From positions 11,799,248 to 11,863,247 of the forward strand of contig NC_035162.2 in the NCBI RefSeq assembly GCF_001659605.2: a DNA stretch of 64,000 bases. The letters run 5' to 3'. The translations under genes were made by a program, and so were the position numbers. Source of the DNA: Manihot esculenta (Eukaryota; Streptophyta; Magnoliopsida; Malpighiales; Euphorbiaceae). Positions 34,517 to 46,618 of the stretch are shown here, piece after piece (the first letter of the stretch is position 1; each line of letters starts with the position of its first letter). The notes below the pieces were generated by a model that saw nothing but the letters and a program-made list of their open reading frames with translations, was not told where the DNA came from and made no database searches.

Positions 34517-35045
34517 TGATATTAAGAATATTAGGCTGATGACGTAGTCAAAACGATGCTATGCTGAGGTTGGCAGAAATCTACAAGAAAGAAACCGTAA
34601 GGCGGTGGTGGGTGCCTACAGCAGCCACTTTGACACTCAAGTCAGTACCTTGAAGAAAAAAAAATACAATAAAAGACTCAAAACTTTAGTAGTATTAGAG
34701 ATAGTATACCTTTACCTCTATGATAGTATTAGAGAGAAATATAGCATTTTTTAGAAATTCGGTGATGATGTGGTCGGCTGCTCGATAGGGGTCATTACTA
34801 GCTAATAGGTTGGTGATTTGTTGATCATAGGCGAAATGAGAATGTGTCTGATAACAATAACTCTGTATCAAGACTCGGCTTATCAGGGGAGGGCGAATCT
34901 TGACAATAATTTGAATGTTCAAGTGTCTGGGTCTACCTTTTCTTCGAGGAGGATTGTATTTTCCACTTATCATATTATTACCACGTGACTCCAATTTTAT
35001 AGTGACAACTCATAGTTTATTTTAGACGGATATTATTTAACATCA
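34517..35045 (-). repeat. 5' LTR of element B
   Basis: 529 bp. More similar to 14185-14729 in the same position of element A than to its own partner LTR, as expected if the insertion was old before duplication. ACTAT follows at 35046-35050. Confidence 0.9.
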
Positions 35046-36800
35046 ACTATCTTTTAATTAATTATATAAAGTATATTTAACATAATATTGACAATATAAT
35101 ACTGAGTTAAATAATTATTTGTTCAAATATTTATACTAAATTTATTAATATATTATCATTTAATTATTTATATATTATTATTTAATTTTAATTTAAATAT
35201 ATAATTTATATCAAATTATTTTATATTATATAAAAAATACTAATATATAATATAAATATAAAATATTATATAAAATAAAAATATTAATATAAATATAATC
35301 AACTTAAATCAGATGTTATATATATATATTATACTTTAACGTAAATAGCATTGCATTGATTTATATTTAAATTATATAAAAAATTTAATTTATAAAATTA
35401 AATGGATAATATTAAATACGAGAATAATCATAAAAATATATATAAGTATATAAAAATAGTAATAATAATAATAGCCGATTAAGGGAGATTTAAAAAAAAT
35501 ATTTTTTAAAGATATAAAAAGAGTATTTATTTAAAGGGACATATACTGAAAAATAAATACATAAATTAATAGTATAATTACACAATAAATAAATGTACAC
35601 ATAAACTAACAATATGTATGATTATATATTTTAATATTATTTAATTTTTTAACGGTTTAAAAATCAAAAAAAGATAAATAATATAAATAAATATTAAGGA
35701 CATAATATTTATATATTTTCTCATTAAAAATATTTATAAAATTATTTAATTTTTTAAGAGATATTACTTAATATTCATTAGTAGTAATGACCGCTAGACT
35801 TCTGGCACTTAGAATGAGACTGAATCCTAGAGAAAGAAACAAGTTCAAAATCCATTAGAACTCTCTAAGCAAGTCATCCTAGCAACGCATCATCCGGTCC
35901 ATGACCAAAACAGGCTGGATTGGCCCAAGGCCTGGACCCATTAAATGAGAGCTTAGCTCATGAGATGTGATGGGAGGGAAGAGAATAGGTCCGGAGAGAA
36001 ATTAAATGGATGTTTGATGAGAAGGAACAAGAAGGTACAGTACGTATAAAACTACGTGATAGGAACAAATGACAGCGTGTCGGTTATACGTCATTAAAAA
36101 ATAAAGAAAAAAGGAATAAAGGGGATATGTGATCCTTCCAGATTAAGTTTACACACAATGTAAACTCTACTCGACTCTACTCGTTCCAGAACATCAAGTA
36201 GTATTATTATTTTACATTAAATATACTTTTATCTAATATATTAAATTTTTCATAATAGCATTAATTTATTATTTTATTATAAATTTAAAATAAAATTATA
36301 AATAATTATACTTTATAAATACATATTTTTATAATATTTATATTTAATATAGTTATAAATGAGATTATTATTAAATTTATTTATGAGTTTTATAAATGAG
36401 TTTAGTTCAGAAATTTCTTAACGAGTCGTTTAGTAAATCTCTTAATACATCTACTTGTGAGCCTTTTAATGAGTCAACTCGCGAGTTTTAACGAGTCAAA
36501 TACTATTGAGATCAAAACGATGCTAAAATTTAAGTTCGAGTTTGACTCATTTAGAAAACGAATCGAGATCGATCGAGTTTTTATCGAATCGAGTTTTTAT
36601 CGAATCGAGTTTTGAATAGTTCACAAATAGTTTAATTCATTTATACAATTCACAATAATGCAGTTTTTTCTATGAAAATAAAATTTGTGGCCCTATTGCC
36701 GTGAAGACTTGGACAATATAAGGTCTTCTCACTAATTTTCCCCGCCGATGATCATAAATCGGACATTTAACCATAATTTGCAGCACACCAAAACAAAGCT
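35046..36800 (+). promoter_or_regulatory. Upstream region of kinase gene B, with a solo LTR
   Basis: Aligns with 14730-16055 except for the 412-bp solo LTR at 35785-36196. A probable TATA box, TATAAGG, lies at 36717-36723, 78-84 bp before the ATG. A tandem duplication of CGAATCGAGTTTTTAT (about 36574-36605) is an extra feature compared with unit A. Confidence 0.5.
35785..36196 (+). mobile_element. Solo LTR in the kinase B upstream region
   Basis: 412 bp bounded by AGTAG target duplications (35780-35784, 36197-36201) and missing from unit A. It starts TAATGACCGC (from TGATGACCGC) and ends CCAGAACATCA; start, middle and end match the 3' LTR at 60365-60822, so it belongs to the family of the element at 44757-60822. 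Its right edge is 604 bp upstream of the ATG of kinase gene B. Confidence 0.88.
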
Positions 36801-39800
36801 ATGGCAAGAGAGAATCTGGCCTTGCATATTTCCCTTGTCCTATTCATGCTACTACCTTGCTCACTCACTGTTGCTTCTGACTCTACTGAAGAAGCAAATG
36901 CTCTTCTCAAATGGGCAGCCACCCTTCACAACCCACAAGATTCTAACATATCTTCTTGGCCTCTCCTTCCTCAAAATGCCACCAATTCCATTCCAAGAAC
37001 AAGCCCTTGCAACTGGGTTGGACTTTCTTGCAACATTAATAGCAGGGTTGAGAGACTTAACCTCACTAATGCAGGCTTAAATGGTACGCTCCATGAGTTG
37101 TACTTCTCTGCTTTTTCTGATCTTGCATATATTGATCTTAGTATTAATATGCTTTCTGGAAAAATTCCACTTGGAATCACTAAACTTTCCAAACTCATTT
37201 ATCTTGATTTGGCATATAATCTCTTGTCTGGAACCATTCCTCCAGAGATTGGCCTCCTAACAAATCTTGATACCCTGCACCTTTCTGCAAATCAATTAAG
37301 TGGCCCAATTCCTTCAACAATAGGCCAGTTAAGTTCCCTTACTGAGCTTGCCTTGTATACCAACAATCTAGATGGTCCTATTCCTCCTTCTATGGGTAAT
37401 TTGACCAAGATGGCTCGGTTGCTTCTTTATAAGAATCAGATTTCTGATTTGATTCCACCAGAAATGGGAAACCTTACCAGTTTGGTTCAACTTTACATGG
37501 ATACCAATAATCTATCAGGTCCAATCCCTTCCACCTTTGGGAAGTTGAAAAACCTAACAGTGTTGCATATGTTCCACAATCAACTTTCTGGTTCAATTCC
37601 CCTGGAAATTGGAAATATGAAGTCCCTCACCAAGCTAAGCCTTTTTGAAAACAATCTTTCTGGCCAAGTTCCTGCAACACTAGGTGGTCTAACAAATCTG
37701 GAACTTCTTCGTCTCAATCAAAATAAGCTCTCAGGCCCCATTCCTGATGAGCTGGGAAACTTGACGTCCATGTTTGATCTAGGGTTGAGTGAAAATCAAC
37801 TTAACGGTTCTATCCCTTCTTCCTTGAGTAATCTGAAAATGTTAGAACAGTTGCACCTTCGTGATAACCAACTCTCAGGGACAATTCCTGAACAGATAGC
37901 TAGTCTCCCTAACCTATCTGTGCTTCAACTAGACACCAACAAGTTGATTGGCCAATTGCCACAAACCATTTGCCAAAATGAAAAGCTTCAGAACTTCACC
38001 GTCTCCAACAACCGGCTTGATGGCCCAATACCCACAAGCTTTAAAGATTGCAAAAGCTTTGTCCGAGTTCGTCTGGAGGGAAACCAATTCACTGGAAATG
38101 TATCTGAAGATTTTGGAGTCTATCCGCAACTCCAATATATAGATCTAAGCTCCAATAACTTCTACGGGGAAATATCATCCAACTGGGGAGAGTGTCCAAA
38201 TTTAACAACTCTCGCGATGGCAGGCAACAACATTAGTGGTACAATTCCACCAGAAATTGGAAATGCAACTCAGCTACAAGCACTTACTCTTTCCTCTAAT
38301 AAATTATCTGGAAGGATTCCCATGGAGTTTGGAAAGTTGGATTTGCTGAAGGTTATTTTAAACGACAATCAGCTATCCGGTGGTATACCTTCAGAATTTG
38401 GATTGTTAGCTGATCTCGAGTATCTGGACCTTTCAGCAAACAAGTTGAACCAATCAATTCCTGAAAACATCGGGAACTTGCCTAAACTCATCTACTTGAA
38501 TTTGAGCCGCAACGAGTTCAGCCAAAAAATTCCAATTCGGTTGGGGAAGTTGACTCACTTGTCGAAGTTGGATTTAAGCAGGAACTTGCTCAAAGGTGAG
38601 ATACCATCAGAACTGAGCAGTCTAGAAAGCTTGGAGGTGCTAAATCTCTCCCATAACAATCTGTCTGGTTCTATTCCAGATAGTTTTGGAGGGATGAATG
38701 GTTTATTGACCATCGACGTATCCTACAACGAATTGGAAGGTCCAATTCCTTCCAACAAAGCATTTCAAAATGCTTCCATAGAAGCATTTCAGGGGAACAA
38801 AGGCTTGTGCGGGGATGTTCCAGGACTGCAACCATGCAAAATTTTGACCAACAAAAGTACTTGCAAAAAGAGCCATAAAATGTTGTTTCTAATAATTTTC
38901 CTCCCTATTTGTGGAGTGTTTTCACTTCTGGGTTTCCTGGGAGTTTTCTTCTTTTTACGAAAAAGAAAAGAAGATGCAGATGCACAACAAGGCAGTCAAG
39001 AGGATGACGAATCAATTTTCATATCAAGTTCTGATGGAAGAATTATGCATGATGAAATCATAAAATCTACAGATTGTTTTAATAGTGTATACTGCATTGG
39101 AAAGGGAGGACATGGTAGCGTCTACAAAGTAAATCTGCAATCAGGGAGCACTGTAGCAGTGAAGAAGATCCACCAGTTTCAGGACGGCGAGAAGACATGT
39201 AGAAAGGAGTTCTTGAATGAGATAAGGGCATTAACTAAGATACGACATCGAAACATAGTAAAGCTTTTTGGTTTTTGTTCGTATTCTCGATACTCATTTC
39301 TGGTTTATGAGTACCTTGATGGAGGTAACTTGGCCACAATATTGGGCAATGACGAAGAAGCTAAAGAATTGGACTGGAGCAAGAGGATAAATATCGTTAA
39401 GGGTGTTGCCAATGCTCTGTTTTACATGCACCACAATTGCTCACCTCCAATTGTTCATCGAGATATAACAAGCAAAAACATTTTACTTGATTCTGAATAC
39501 GAGGCTCACGTATCAGATTTTGGGACTGCTAAGCTTCTAAACGCCGATTCATCTCATTGGACTGCACTGGCAGGCACATACGGATATGTTGCACCAGGTA
39601 ATACATTTAATATCTTATTGATTTATTTTTCTTAATTGGTTAGGGATGCAACTCTTGTTTAATAAATTTTGAGCTAATAATTTAATTGTGTGGCAGAGCT
39701 TGCTTACACTATGAAGGTAAGTGAAAAATGTGATGTGTATAGCTTCGGAGTAGTGGCACTAGAAATGATCAATGGGAAACATCCGGGTGAAATCGTCTTC

Positions 39801-40013
39801 TCTGTGGCTTCTCCTTCAGCTCAGAAGCTGGTCCTGGAAGATTTTCTGGACCAACGCCTTCCAACTCCATCGGCTCAAGTTCAAGATGAACTAAGGAAAA
39901 TCATGAAGATTGCAATTGCATGTTTACACAGCAATCCACAATCCCGACCAACTATGCATATGATCTCTCAAGTTTTAGCGGTTCAAACTCCACCTTTTAG
40001 TTCACTAGGTTAA
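36801..40013 (+). CDS. LRR receptor-like kinase, MIK2-like, copy B (1037 aa)
   Basis: CDS is joined 36801-39597 and 39697-40013, with the same 99-bp intron position as copy A; the introns differ at two bases. Architecture and catalytic residues match copy A residue for residue: signal peptide, LRRNT cap, about 23 LRRs, transmembrane segment about 694-718, and a kinase with glycine loop, VAVKK, HRD, DFG and APE. About 55-60 residues differ. In the ectodomain most lie at the exposed x positions of LxxLxLxxN, notably in eight successive LRRs between about residues 210 and 390. Changes in the kinase are few and leave the catalytic motifs alone. It likely binds a different ligand or co-receptor than copy A, which is an inference. 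Confidence 0.95.
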
Positions 40014-40796
40014 TCATTCAGCAACTGAATGCACATATCATATCATAGCATTAAAAGAAAATACTAACATAGAACTACATCAGTAATAAGTTTTATACGT
40101 TGTGTTAAAAAAATGGAGATTATATATGATATTATCTATTTTTTAGTTTTACTTGATTTAAATATTTATTTTAATTTATTTAGTTTGGCTAATTATGAAA
40201 ATGTAAAATAATAGCTTTATTTATTTATTTAATAATATGAAAATCAATTAAAGAAGACAAGGTAACTAACTGGGAGGTAAATTGAATGTTTTATATTGGT
40301 GCTTAAGTTTTATTTGTTAACTGCAAGATTACATTAAGTTTAAATTTAGAAGAACCATTAAATTGGACATACTTAATAATTTCAGAAAAAAAAAATTAAA
40401 TTTTATATGTTTACCTCCTAAAATAGGGTTTTATTTTATAGAAAACATCAACACTTCTGTTGTTTCTGGGAACTCACCTGATCTGCTAGATCACCTTAGT
40501 TTAAACTAAATAAATTCAATGCTACTATATATATCATGTTAAATGACAGATGATCTCTGTGCATTTTCAACTTCTGACCATGCAAAATTTAATACATCAC
40601 AAGTTAGACAAAGAAGACAACAACAAGACAACAGAATATTACAAGTCTATATCTGCATCACCAAAAAAGAGGAAGAAAAACTACTATCAGACAGGTGGAC
40701 ATGGTTGAGAAATTTCTAACCAGGAAACTAGCAGCAGATTCTGATGATGTTCTACACCCAGTGGCCCTCACTTGATAGACTATTTATTAGTAGTTA
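40014..40796. other. 3' flank of kinase gene B
   Basis: Noncoding and homologous to 19269-20130, with the 76-bp deletion near 40573. It keeps only the last few codons of the Pumilio relic at its right end. Confidence 0.6.
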
Positions 40797-41375
40797 ATAA
40801 CGATCTGTGAACCTCTATCATAACCGATTGATTATGAATTACATGGTACATATTTATTGAATTTAATTTTTTTAATATTAAATCTTGTATTTTAAAATCT
40901 AAGAATTTAGACTTTTTTAAGAAAAATTGAGATAAAAAAAAAAAAAAAAAAAAAAAAAAACGATTACCCAAGACTCGATATGAGAAAATAAAAGCCTCGA
41001 GTACACGTTTGGAGACTCCAGAATAACAAGCAGGGAAGAGCGAGGGAGCCCAACCCACCTCACCAATCAGCATCGAGACCCACCGCTTAACAATGCCCAT
41101 GCTAATGGCCCATTCAAAGTTTCAAGAGCAGAGCACGAGTAATGCCATCTTTCATACTGGCGTTGGCATTAAACTTTAGAGTGAAAAGTGGTTTTTTTAA
41201 ATATTTTTAAAAATTATTAAATAATATTTTTTATAATTAAATATATTGCATTTTTTTTATTTAACTCCTAAAGAAGCACTTCACCGAGCCTTCTTGATTA
41301 ATTTTTTTTTTATTTCTTTTAACATGTTTTTAGTGAATTTAGTATTTTTAACCATTGCAATGGCTTTTTTAGTTA
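40797..41375. other. Sequence specific to unit B, with poly(A) run
   Basis: Replaces the Pumilio relic and inverted-repeat insertion of unit A. It contains 27 consecutive A at 40934-40960. Downstream of it are 150 bp of higher GC, then AT-rich DNA. The A-run could be a retroposon tail, but no element body was recognised. No gene is seen. Confidence 0.45.
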
Positions 41376-41804
41376 TTTTAATTAATATATTTAAAAATGT
41401 ATACTTTTTATCATAAATATTATTAAACTAAGCTCAATAAATTTTAAAAAACCTTCCAACAGATAAGAATTTTGATAAATTTTTATTCTCTTTAATAAAT
41501 AAGGAGATGATATAATTTTTTAGAGTTTCTATCGCATGTTTTGAATTAAAATCTTATGAATTATATTGTTAATATTTATTAATTTAAAAAATTTAAATTG
41601 GACTCCATAAACCTTTTAATCATATAAAGTAAATAAGAGAGGAGAGTAGATATAAACTCTAAATATGAAAGAAATTTATTATGTAGTATAAAGGAAATAA
41701 ATCTCTTATATCGAAACAATATAAAAAAATTGATAATATAGTATAAAAAAGAAAATGTACTTTCAAAAAAAAAATTGCATGATAAAAAAAAAAAGAGAAT
41801 GCCG

Positions 41805-41910
41805 TGTAATGTGATTATAGCTTTGGAGTATGGCATTAGAGTATGGCATTAGAAATCATCAAAGTAAATCATCTTTGTTATTTGATTTCTGGTGTTATCA
41901 AAACTCTCAT
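41805..41910 (+). pseudogene. Relic of a second receptor-kinase exon (unit B)
   Basis: Counterpart of 21784-21879. TGTAATGTGATTATAGC is kept, then a 13-bp tandem duplication (GAGTATGGCATTA twice) and the degraded LEIIK stretch. Confidence 0.5.
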
Positions 41911-42289
41911 ATAATATGCCGTGTAATTGTGTTTTTTCACTTTTTTAATTTTTTTGTCTCTCCTTAAAAACAAACTTGAAGTTGATGAAAAATGTTCATT
42001 CATCATAAATTAGCATTTGTTTGTTTGAATATCAAATCCACAGTCTCAATTTTTATTAGAACGAAAAATTTTCAATTCCAGGAAGTTGGAAATAAATTCA
42101 CTGATGCAAGATTCATAGAATGTCTATCTATTGGGCTTATAGACTTTAGATTTTGGGGTTGGGTAGATGAGCTTGCTTTCTAAACTGGACCTTTCTCCCT
42201 TGCATATCATTCTCATCTTAATCACTTTCTATTGTGTACTGACTTTAATGAGAAGGCAAGCTCAGGAAATAAAGTCAGTGTTATTAAAA

Positions 42290-44755
42290 ATTTTATTATA
42301 AAATCTTGTGATAAATAATTTGTATTTAAATATTTTCTGTTATAACCTTCCTAAAGGATTGTTCCACGAAAATCCACCCTTGACTTGGATAAACATCAAA
42401 GAAAAATTATACATTAAAAAAAATATGAATGCACGCCTGCGTATTTGAAAGGGTACGCCTTATTTTTCCTCTCAATCTTTTTAATGAGGTGAGACCTACA
42501 TAAAGTCTTATTTGTAAAAGGATGATATTAATTATTTTAGAAGTGATTAGATAAAAATTCAAAAAAAATAATTTGTTATAATATATATTAATTTTTAAAT
42601 ATTAATTAGTTAAAATATTATATAATAAAGATTGAATTAAGTCTAATAATTAAATTATTTTCTAATTTTTTTATCAAACTTTTTTATAGGTCAATTACTT
42701 GATTTAACATTTTACAAATATTTTATTGATTTAGGACCACAAAGATATTATAATATTAATTTTCTGTTGCCTTAACTGATTAAAAATTTTTTAATTTGTA
42801 AAAATAGTTTTTAATTTTAAAAATAATATTTAATTATTTACAGAAAATTTATGTTACACAAAATCTATTAATCAATTTTTCAATTTTGAAAATTATATTA
42901 AAAATTATTAAAATTTTAAAAAATTTACTAATTAATTTTTTTATTAATTTATTTATTAAATAATTTACTATTTAGACATGTAATTTTAAAAAATTTAAAT
43001 TTTATAAAATTTCTACTGATTAATCTATTTTTATTGAATATATTTTCAGATTTTATCACTTAACAATTAAAACTAATAAAAATATTAATTAATTGACCTT
43101 TTAATATAATCTTTTAAAATTGAATAAGAATTGAAAAGTATTTAATTTGAATTAAAATAATAAATTAATTTAATTTAATTTAAAAATAAAATTTAATTTT
43201 TTAATATTTTTAATTTGGTTTTATGTTTTAAAAATTCAATTATTTTAATTTGAATTTTATTAAAAAAAATTTATTAAATTGAATTAAATCAATTTATTAT
43301 AATACTACATTATTTTGATAATATAGAAATTATATTCTAATAAAATTAAAATATTTTAATTAAAATTTAAAATATTAAAAATAAAATATAAAAAATAAAA
43401 AAATCAATTGAGGAAATCAACGATTTTTTTTATTAATTTTAAAAAACTAAAATTTTAATTTCTAATTTTTTTCTTTTATTTTTTCAAAAACACAAGATTA
43501 ATAAATTTTCATATAATATATTCACAAACAGTCAATTTTCTTTGTTTATGCGGTTTATTCATGTATCTCATGTGCATCTGGTTTCACTACCCTATTCGTC
43601 CGAAGTCAATCAAAGGGTACAGTAGTTTACACTCCATAATCATGGTGCGTCACAGCTCACGTGATCCAATTGCAGGATATGACATCAATTCTCATTTTTT
43701 GTGGTACAAAGGATAACTAAGCTTTTTTTGAGAAATATAACTAAGAATTAATATCATCCTTTTCAAAGTAAACGCTTTTTTCAAAGTCTTCCATTACAAG
43801 CCAAAATATAAGTGGGTATCAACAATCAAATTATTAATTAGGTATAGGTCAATGGATACAAGTGTAATGGAATTGAGATAAATTTTCAAAAATTTAAATT
43901 TGATTAATAAAAAAATATTAAAATTAAAATTAAAATTTAATTTGAGTTTCATTTATATATTTGAATTCAATTTTTTTAAAAATATTACATTTGAATTTGA
44001 ATTTTTATTATTTAAATGAGTTTAAATTCAAGTTTATTAACAAATTTTTTAAATTTAAATCTAATTAATTTAAATTTTTAAATTTTAAATTAAAGAAATT
44101 TTAATTAAAATAAAATATATTATTTATTAAAAATTACTTATAGTCAAGATTTTAGTTTGAACTCCAATAAAGGGAGAAAATTCTTATTTACAAAAAATTT
44201 CTATCCCTATCTTTATAAATTTTCGATGTGAAATAGAGAGTTAACATATTTCACACATACATATTCACGTGATATGCGCTGATAATCAAAACTAGCCCTA
44301 TGATTTAGTGGTTAACGTATGGTTATTTTATGTTTAAGTTGGGTTTAAATCCCAGCAATTAAAATGTGTTTTTTTTCTTTTTATTTTTTTAGGCTATATT
44401 TGATTGGGGCTAGCAAGGGAAGTTCGAAGTACTTGTTTAGTTGACATGATTTTATAACTTTCAGAAAGTTGTAGTGTTATTTCCCCTCCCGATCCAAGTA
44501 ATTTCAAATTATTTTCTTTATTTCCATTTTATATTTTTTTATAATTAAATATTTAAATAAAAATTAGTAGAAAATTGAATGTTATGTTTATTGATAAATA
44601 ATGATGTGTGAAAAATTTTATGATATATTTTATTTAAGTTATATATTCATTTAAATAAAGAAAAATTAATTAATTAAATATAAATATTTTTTAATATTTT
44701 ATGACACTTTTATTATTATTATAAAAAAGTTATATATTAATTATTAAAAAAAAAA
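42290..44755. repeat. Downstream AT-rich block, unit B
   Basis: Single copy here of the block duplicated in unit A (22250-24178 and 25318-27880), plus the start of the part that precedes elements B and C. Includes the possible SINE head (A box 44301, B box 44342). Ends at the breakpoint A-run about 44747-44756. No gene is seen. Confidence 0.75.
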
Positions 44756-44756
44756 C

Positions 44757-46110
44757 ACTGCCCATTGGCCATGTAGAAGGGGGTCGCATCCTCTAAATTT
44801 TTTGGATCACTGTGCAAAAAGCCATCCACTATCCTAGCCGAACTGATGAAGAGAGCCAAGAAGTATATAAAGTAAGATGACGCCTTAACAATCAGCAGGT
44901 TCACCAGAGAGGCTACAGATAGAGGGAAGGCGACAGAGAAAAGGAGGTTGTAGAGACCAGAGAGAAGACAAAATAAGGAGCCTGAGGTGTACAGGCAGCC
45001 CTAGGACAGGAGGGAGCAGAGAGCGTATCCACCTTGGGTCCTTGAGGCAATAACCCCCCTCGACGCATCCAGAGCCGAAGTACTCATGGCTGTTCAAGAT
45101 AAGAATTTCCTCCAATGGCCTAAACCCATGAAAGCAGACGCGAGTCAGAGGGATCCTGACAAGTACTGCCAGTACCACCGCACCCACGGACATGACACCA
45201 ACAGCTACTATCAACTGATTAATGAGATTGAGAGGCTGATCAAGAAGGGGCATCTCCGAAACTTTGTGCAAAAACCAGAAGGAGAGGGGCCCCAGCAGAG
45301 AGGCCCCATAGACAGGAGGCAGGGCCAATGAACGACGGCTCCAGCAGAACCATCAATATGATTGTCGGAGGGACTGGAAGCCGGATGAGTAGGAGAGGGA
45401 GGAAGAGAAGCCAAGGTGGGGAGGAGAGCAGCAGCGAAGTCCTGCAGGTGGTAGAACACTCTCCAGCAATCATCTCCTTCTCCCCTGAGGACGCTCACAG
45501 CATTTAAATGCCCCATGACGATGCCCTTGTCATCGAAGCCATCATTCACAACTATAGGGTTCGAAAGATCCTAGTCGATGATGGGAGCAAGGTGAACTTG
45601 CTACCCTACAGGGTTTTTTAGCAGATGGGGATACCAGAGGAGCAGCTGGTAAGGGATCAAGCCCCGGTGAAGGGGATTGGAGGCAACCCGGTGGCCGTAG
45701 AGGGGAAGGTGAAGATAGCCCTGACCTTGGAAGAACTGCCCTTGTCTTGGACTCACTACGCAGTATTTTTGGTGGTGAAACTCCTGTTAAGCTACAATGC
45801 GATCTTAGGAAGGCCTATGTTGTACGACTTTAAAGTGGTGACCATCATCAGATACCTGACCATGAAGTTTTCAACTGAGGCAGGAGTGGGAGTAGTCCGG
45901 GGACGACAGGAGGAAACAAGAGCAATGTATCTGGCCACAGTGGCAGAGCCGAGTACAGCAGCTGAGGGGATAAACTCGGAGGTCATGGAAGTCAGGGATA
46001 AGAAGAAAGAAGCTAGGACTGAGCCCGTTGGAGAGCTGGAGACCTTCCCACTATTAGAGGAAGAGACAAACAAGGTAATATCATGTACTCTGAAAATGTT
46101 TGTACTTTGA
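44757..46110 (+). pseudogene. gag-protease relic of the second Tat-like element
   Basis: Starts inside gag: KPSTILAELMKRAKKYIK, then LMAVQDKNFLQWPKPMKA and the motif KYCQYHRTHGHDTNSYYQL (gag C-terminus, frame 45086-45331). After a frame change the protease follows: ILVDDGSKVNLLPY with the catalytic Asp, WTHYAVFLVV and YNAILGRPMLYDFKV (45550-46110). Stops at 44877, 45001 and 45618 fit C-to-T changes. The frame ends at 46110 where RT would be expected to begin. Confidence 0.8.
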
Positions 46111-46190
46111 AAAAACATGGATGAAATAAGAAACATCATTTCACCATTATGCATTTCAATCATCTCTTGAAAAAGAAAAACATGCACTTA

Positions 46191-46618
46191 AAGCCCTCAA
46201 TGAGGTGGGTGATTGGCATTGGAAAATGACCCCAGCACCACAAAATCCAGCTGAGAGGATGAAGCGACAGTAAGGGCAAAGAGCCTGAATCCCAAACGAA
46301 GCCCTCAGTGAGGTGGGTGATTGGCCTTGGAAAATGACCCCCAGTACCACAAAACAGAGCTGAAAGGATGAAGCGACAGTAAGGCCAATGAGCCTGAATC
46401 CCGTGCAAGGCTAAAGAGTTTGGAAGCGACAGTAAGGCCTATGAGCCTGAATCCCGTGCAAGGCTAAAGAGCCTGGAAGCGACAGTAAGGCCTACGAGCC
46501 TGAATCTCGTGCAAGGCTAAAGAGCTTGGAAGCGATAGTAAGGCCTATGAGCCTGAATCTCGTACAAGGCTAAAGAGTTTGGAAGCGACAGTAAGGCCAA
46601 AGAGCTTGAATTCTGAGC
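46191..46618. repeat. Tandem arrays of 108-bp and 53-bp units
   Basis: Two units of about 108 bp (46191 and 46299, starting AAGCCCTCA) are followed by four 53-bp units (46407, 46460, 46513, 46566, starting AAGGCTAAAGAG). The 53-bp unit is the second half of the 108-bp unit, so the array grew from it. Like the 79-bp array of elements A and B, it sits between gag and the antisense ORF. Confidence 0.92.

Larger units (their letters stand above)
28725..35045 (-). mobile_element. Tat-like non-autonomous element, copy B, complete
   Basis: 6321 bp between ACTAT duplications at 28720-28724 and 35046-35050. LTRs are 28725-29274 and 34517-35045. Minus-strand order: 5' LTR, gag relic, tandem array, antisense ORF, 3' LTR. 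A purine-rich stretch next to the left LTR (minus strand AGCAGGGGGATC) fits a polypurine tract. No protease, RT, RNase H or integrase is seen, so it could only have moved with help from a partner. LTR divergence (many substitutions, several indels) shows age. Confidence 0.88.
28720..44755. repeat. Segmental duplication unit B
   Basis: Tat-like element, kinase gene, relic and AT-rich block, collinear with unit A but without the Tekay insertion, the GRF element and the second AT-rich block. It stops abruptly in an A-run at about 44747-44756, before the sequence that should precede the next LTR. Confidence 0.85.

Noticed and set aside
40780..41100. 106-codon minus-strand frame through the poly(A) run
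   Set aside because: Contains a poly-Phe stretch encoded by the 27-base homopolymer; no similarity recognised and absent in unit A.
44885..45549. Minus-strand frames opposite gag-protease
   Set aside because: Shadows of the plus-strand gag-protease, which has clear family motifs.
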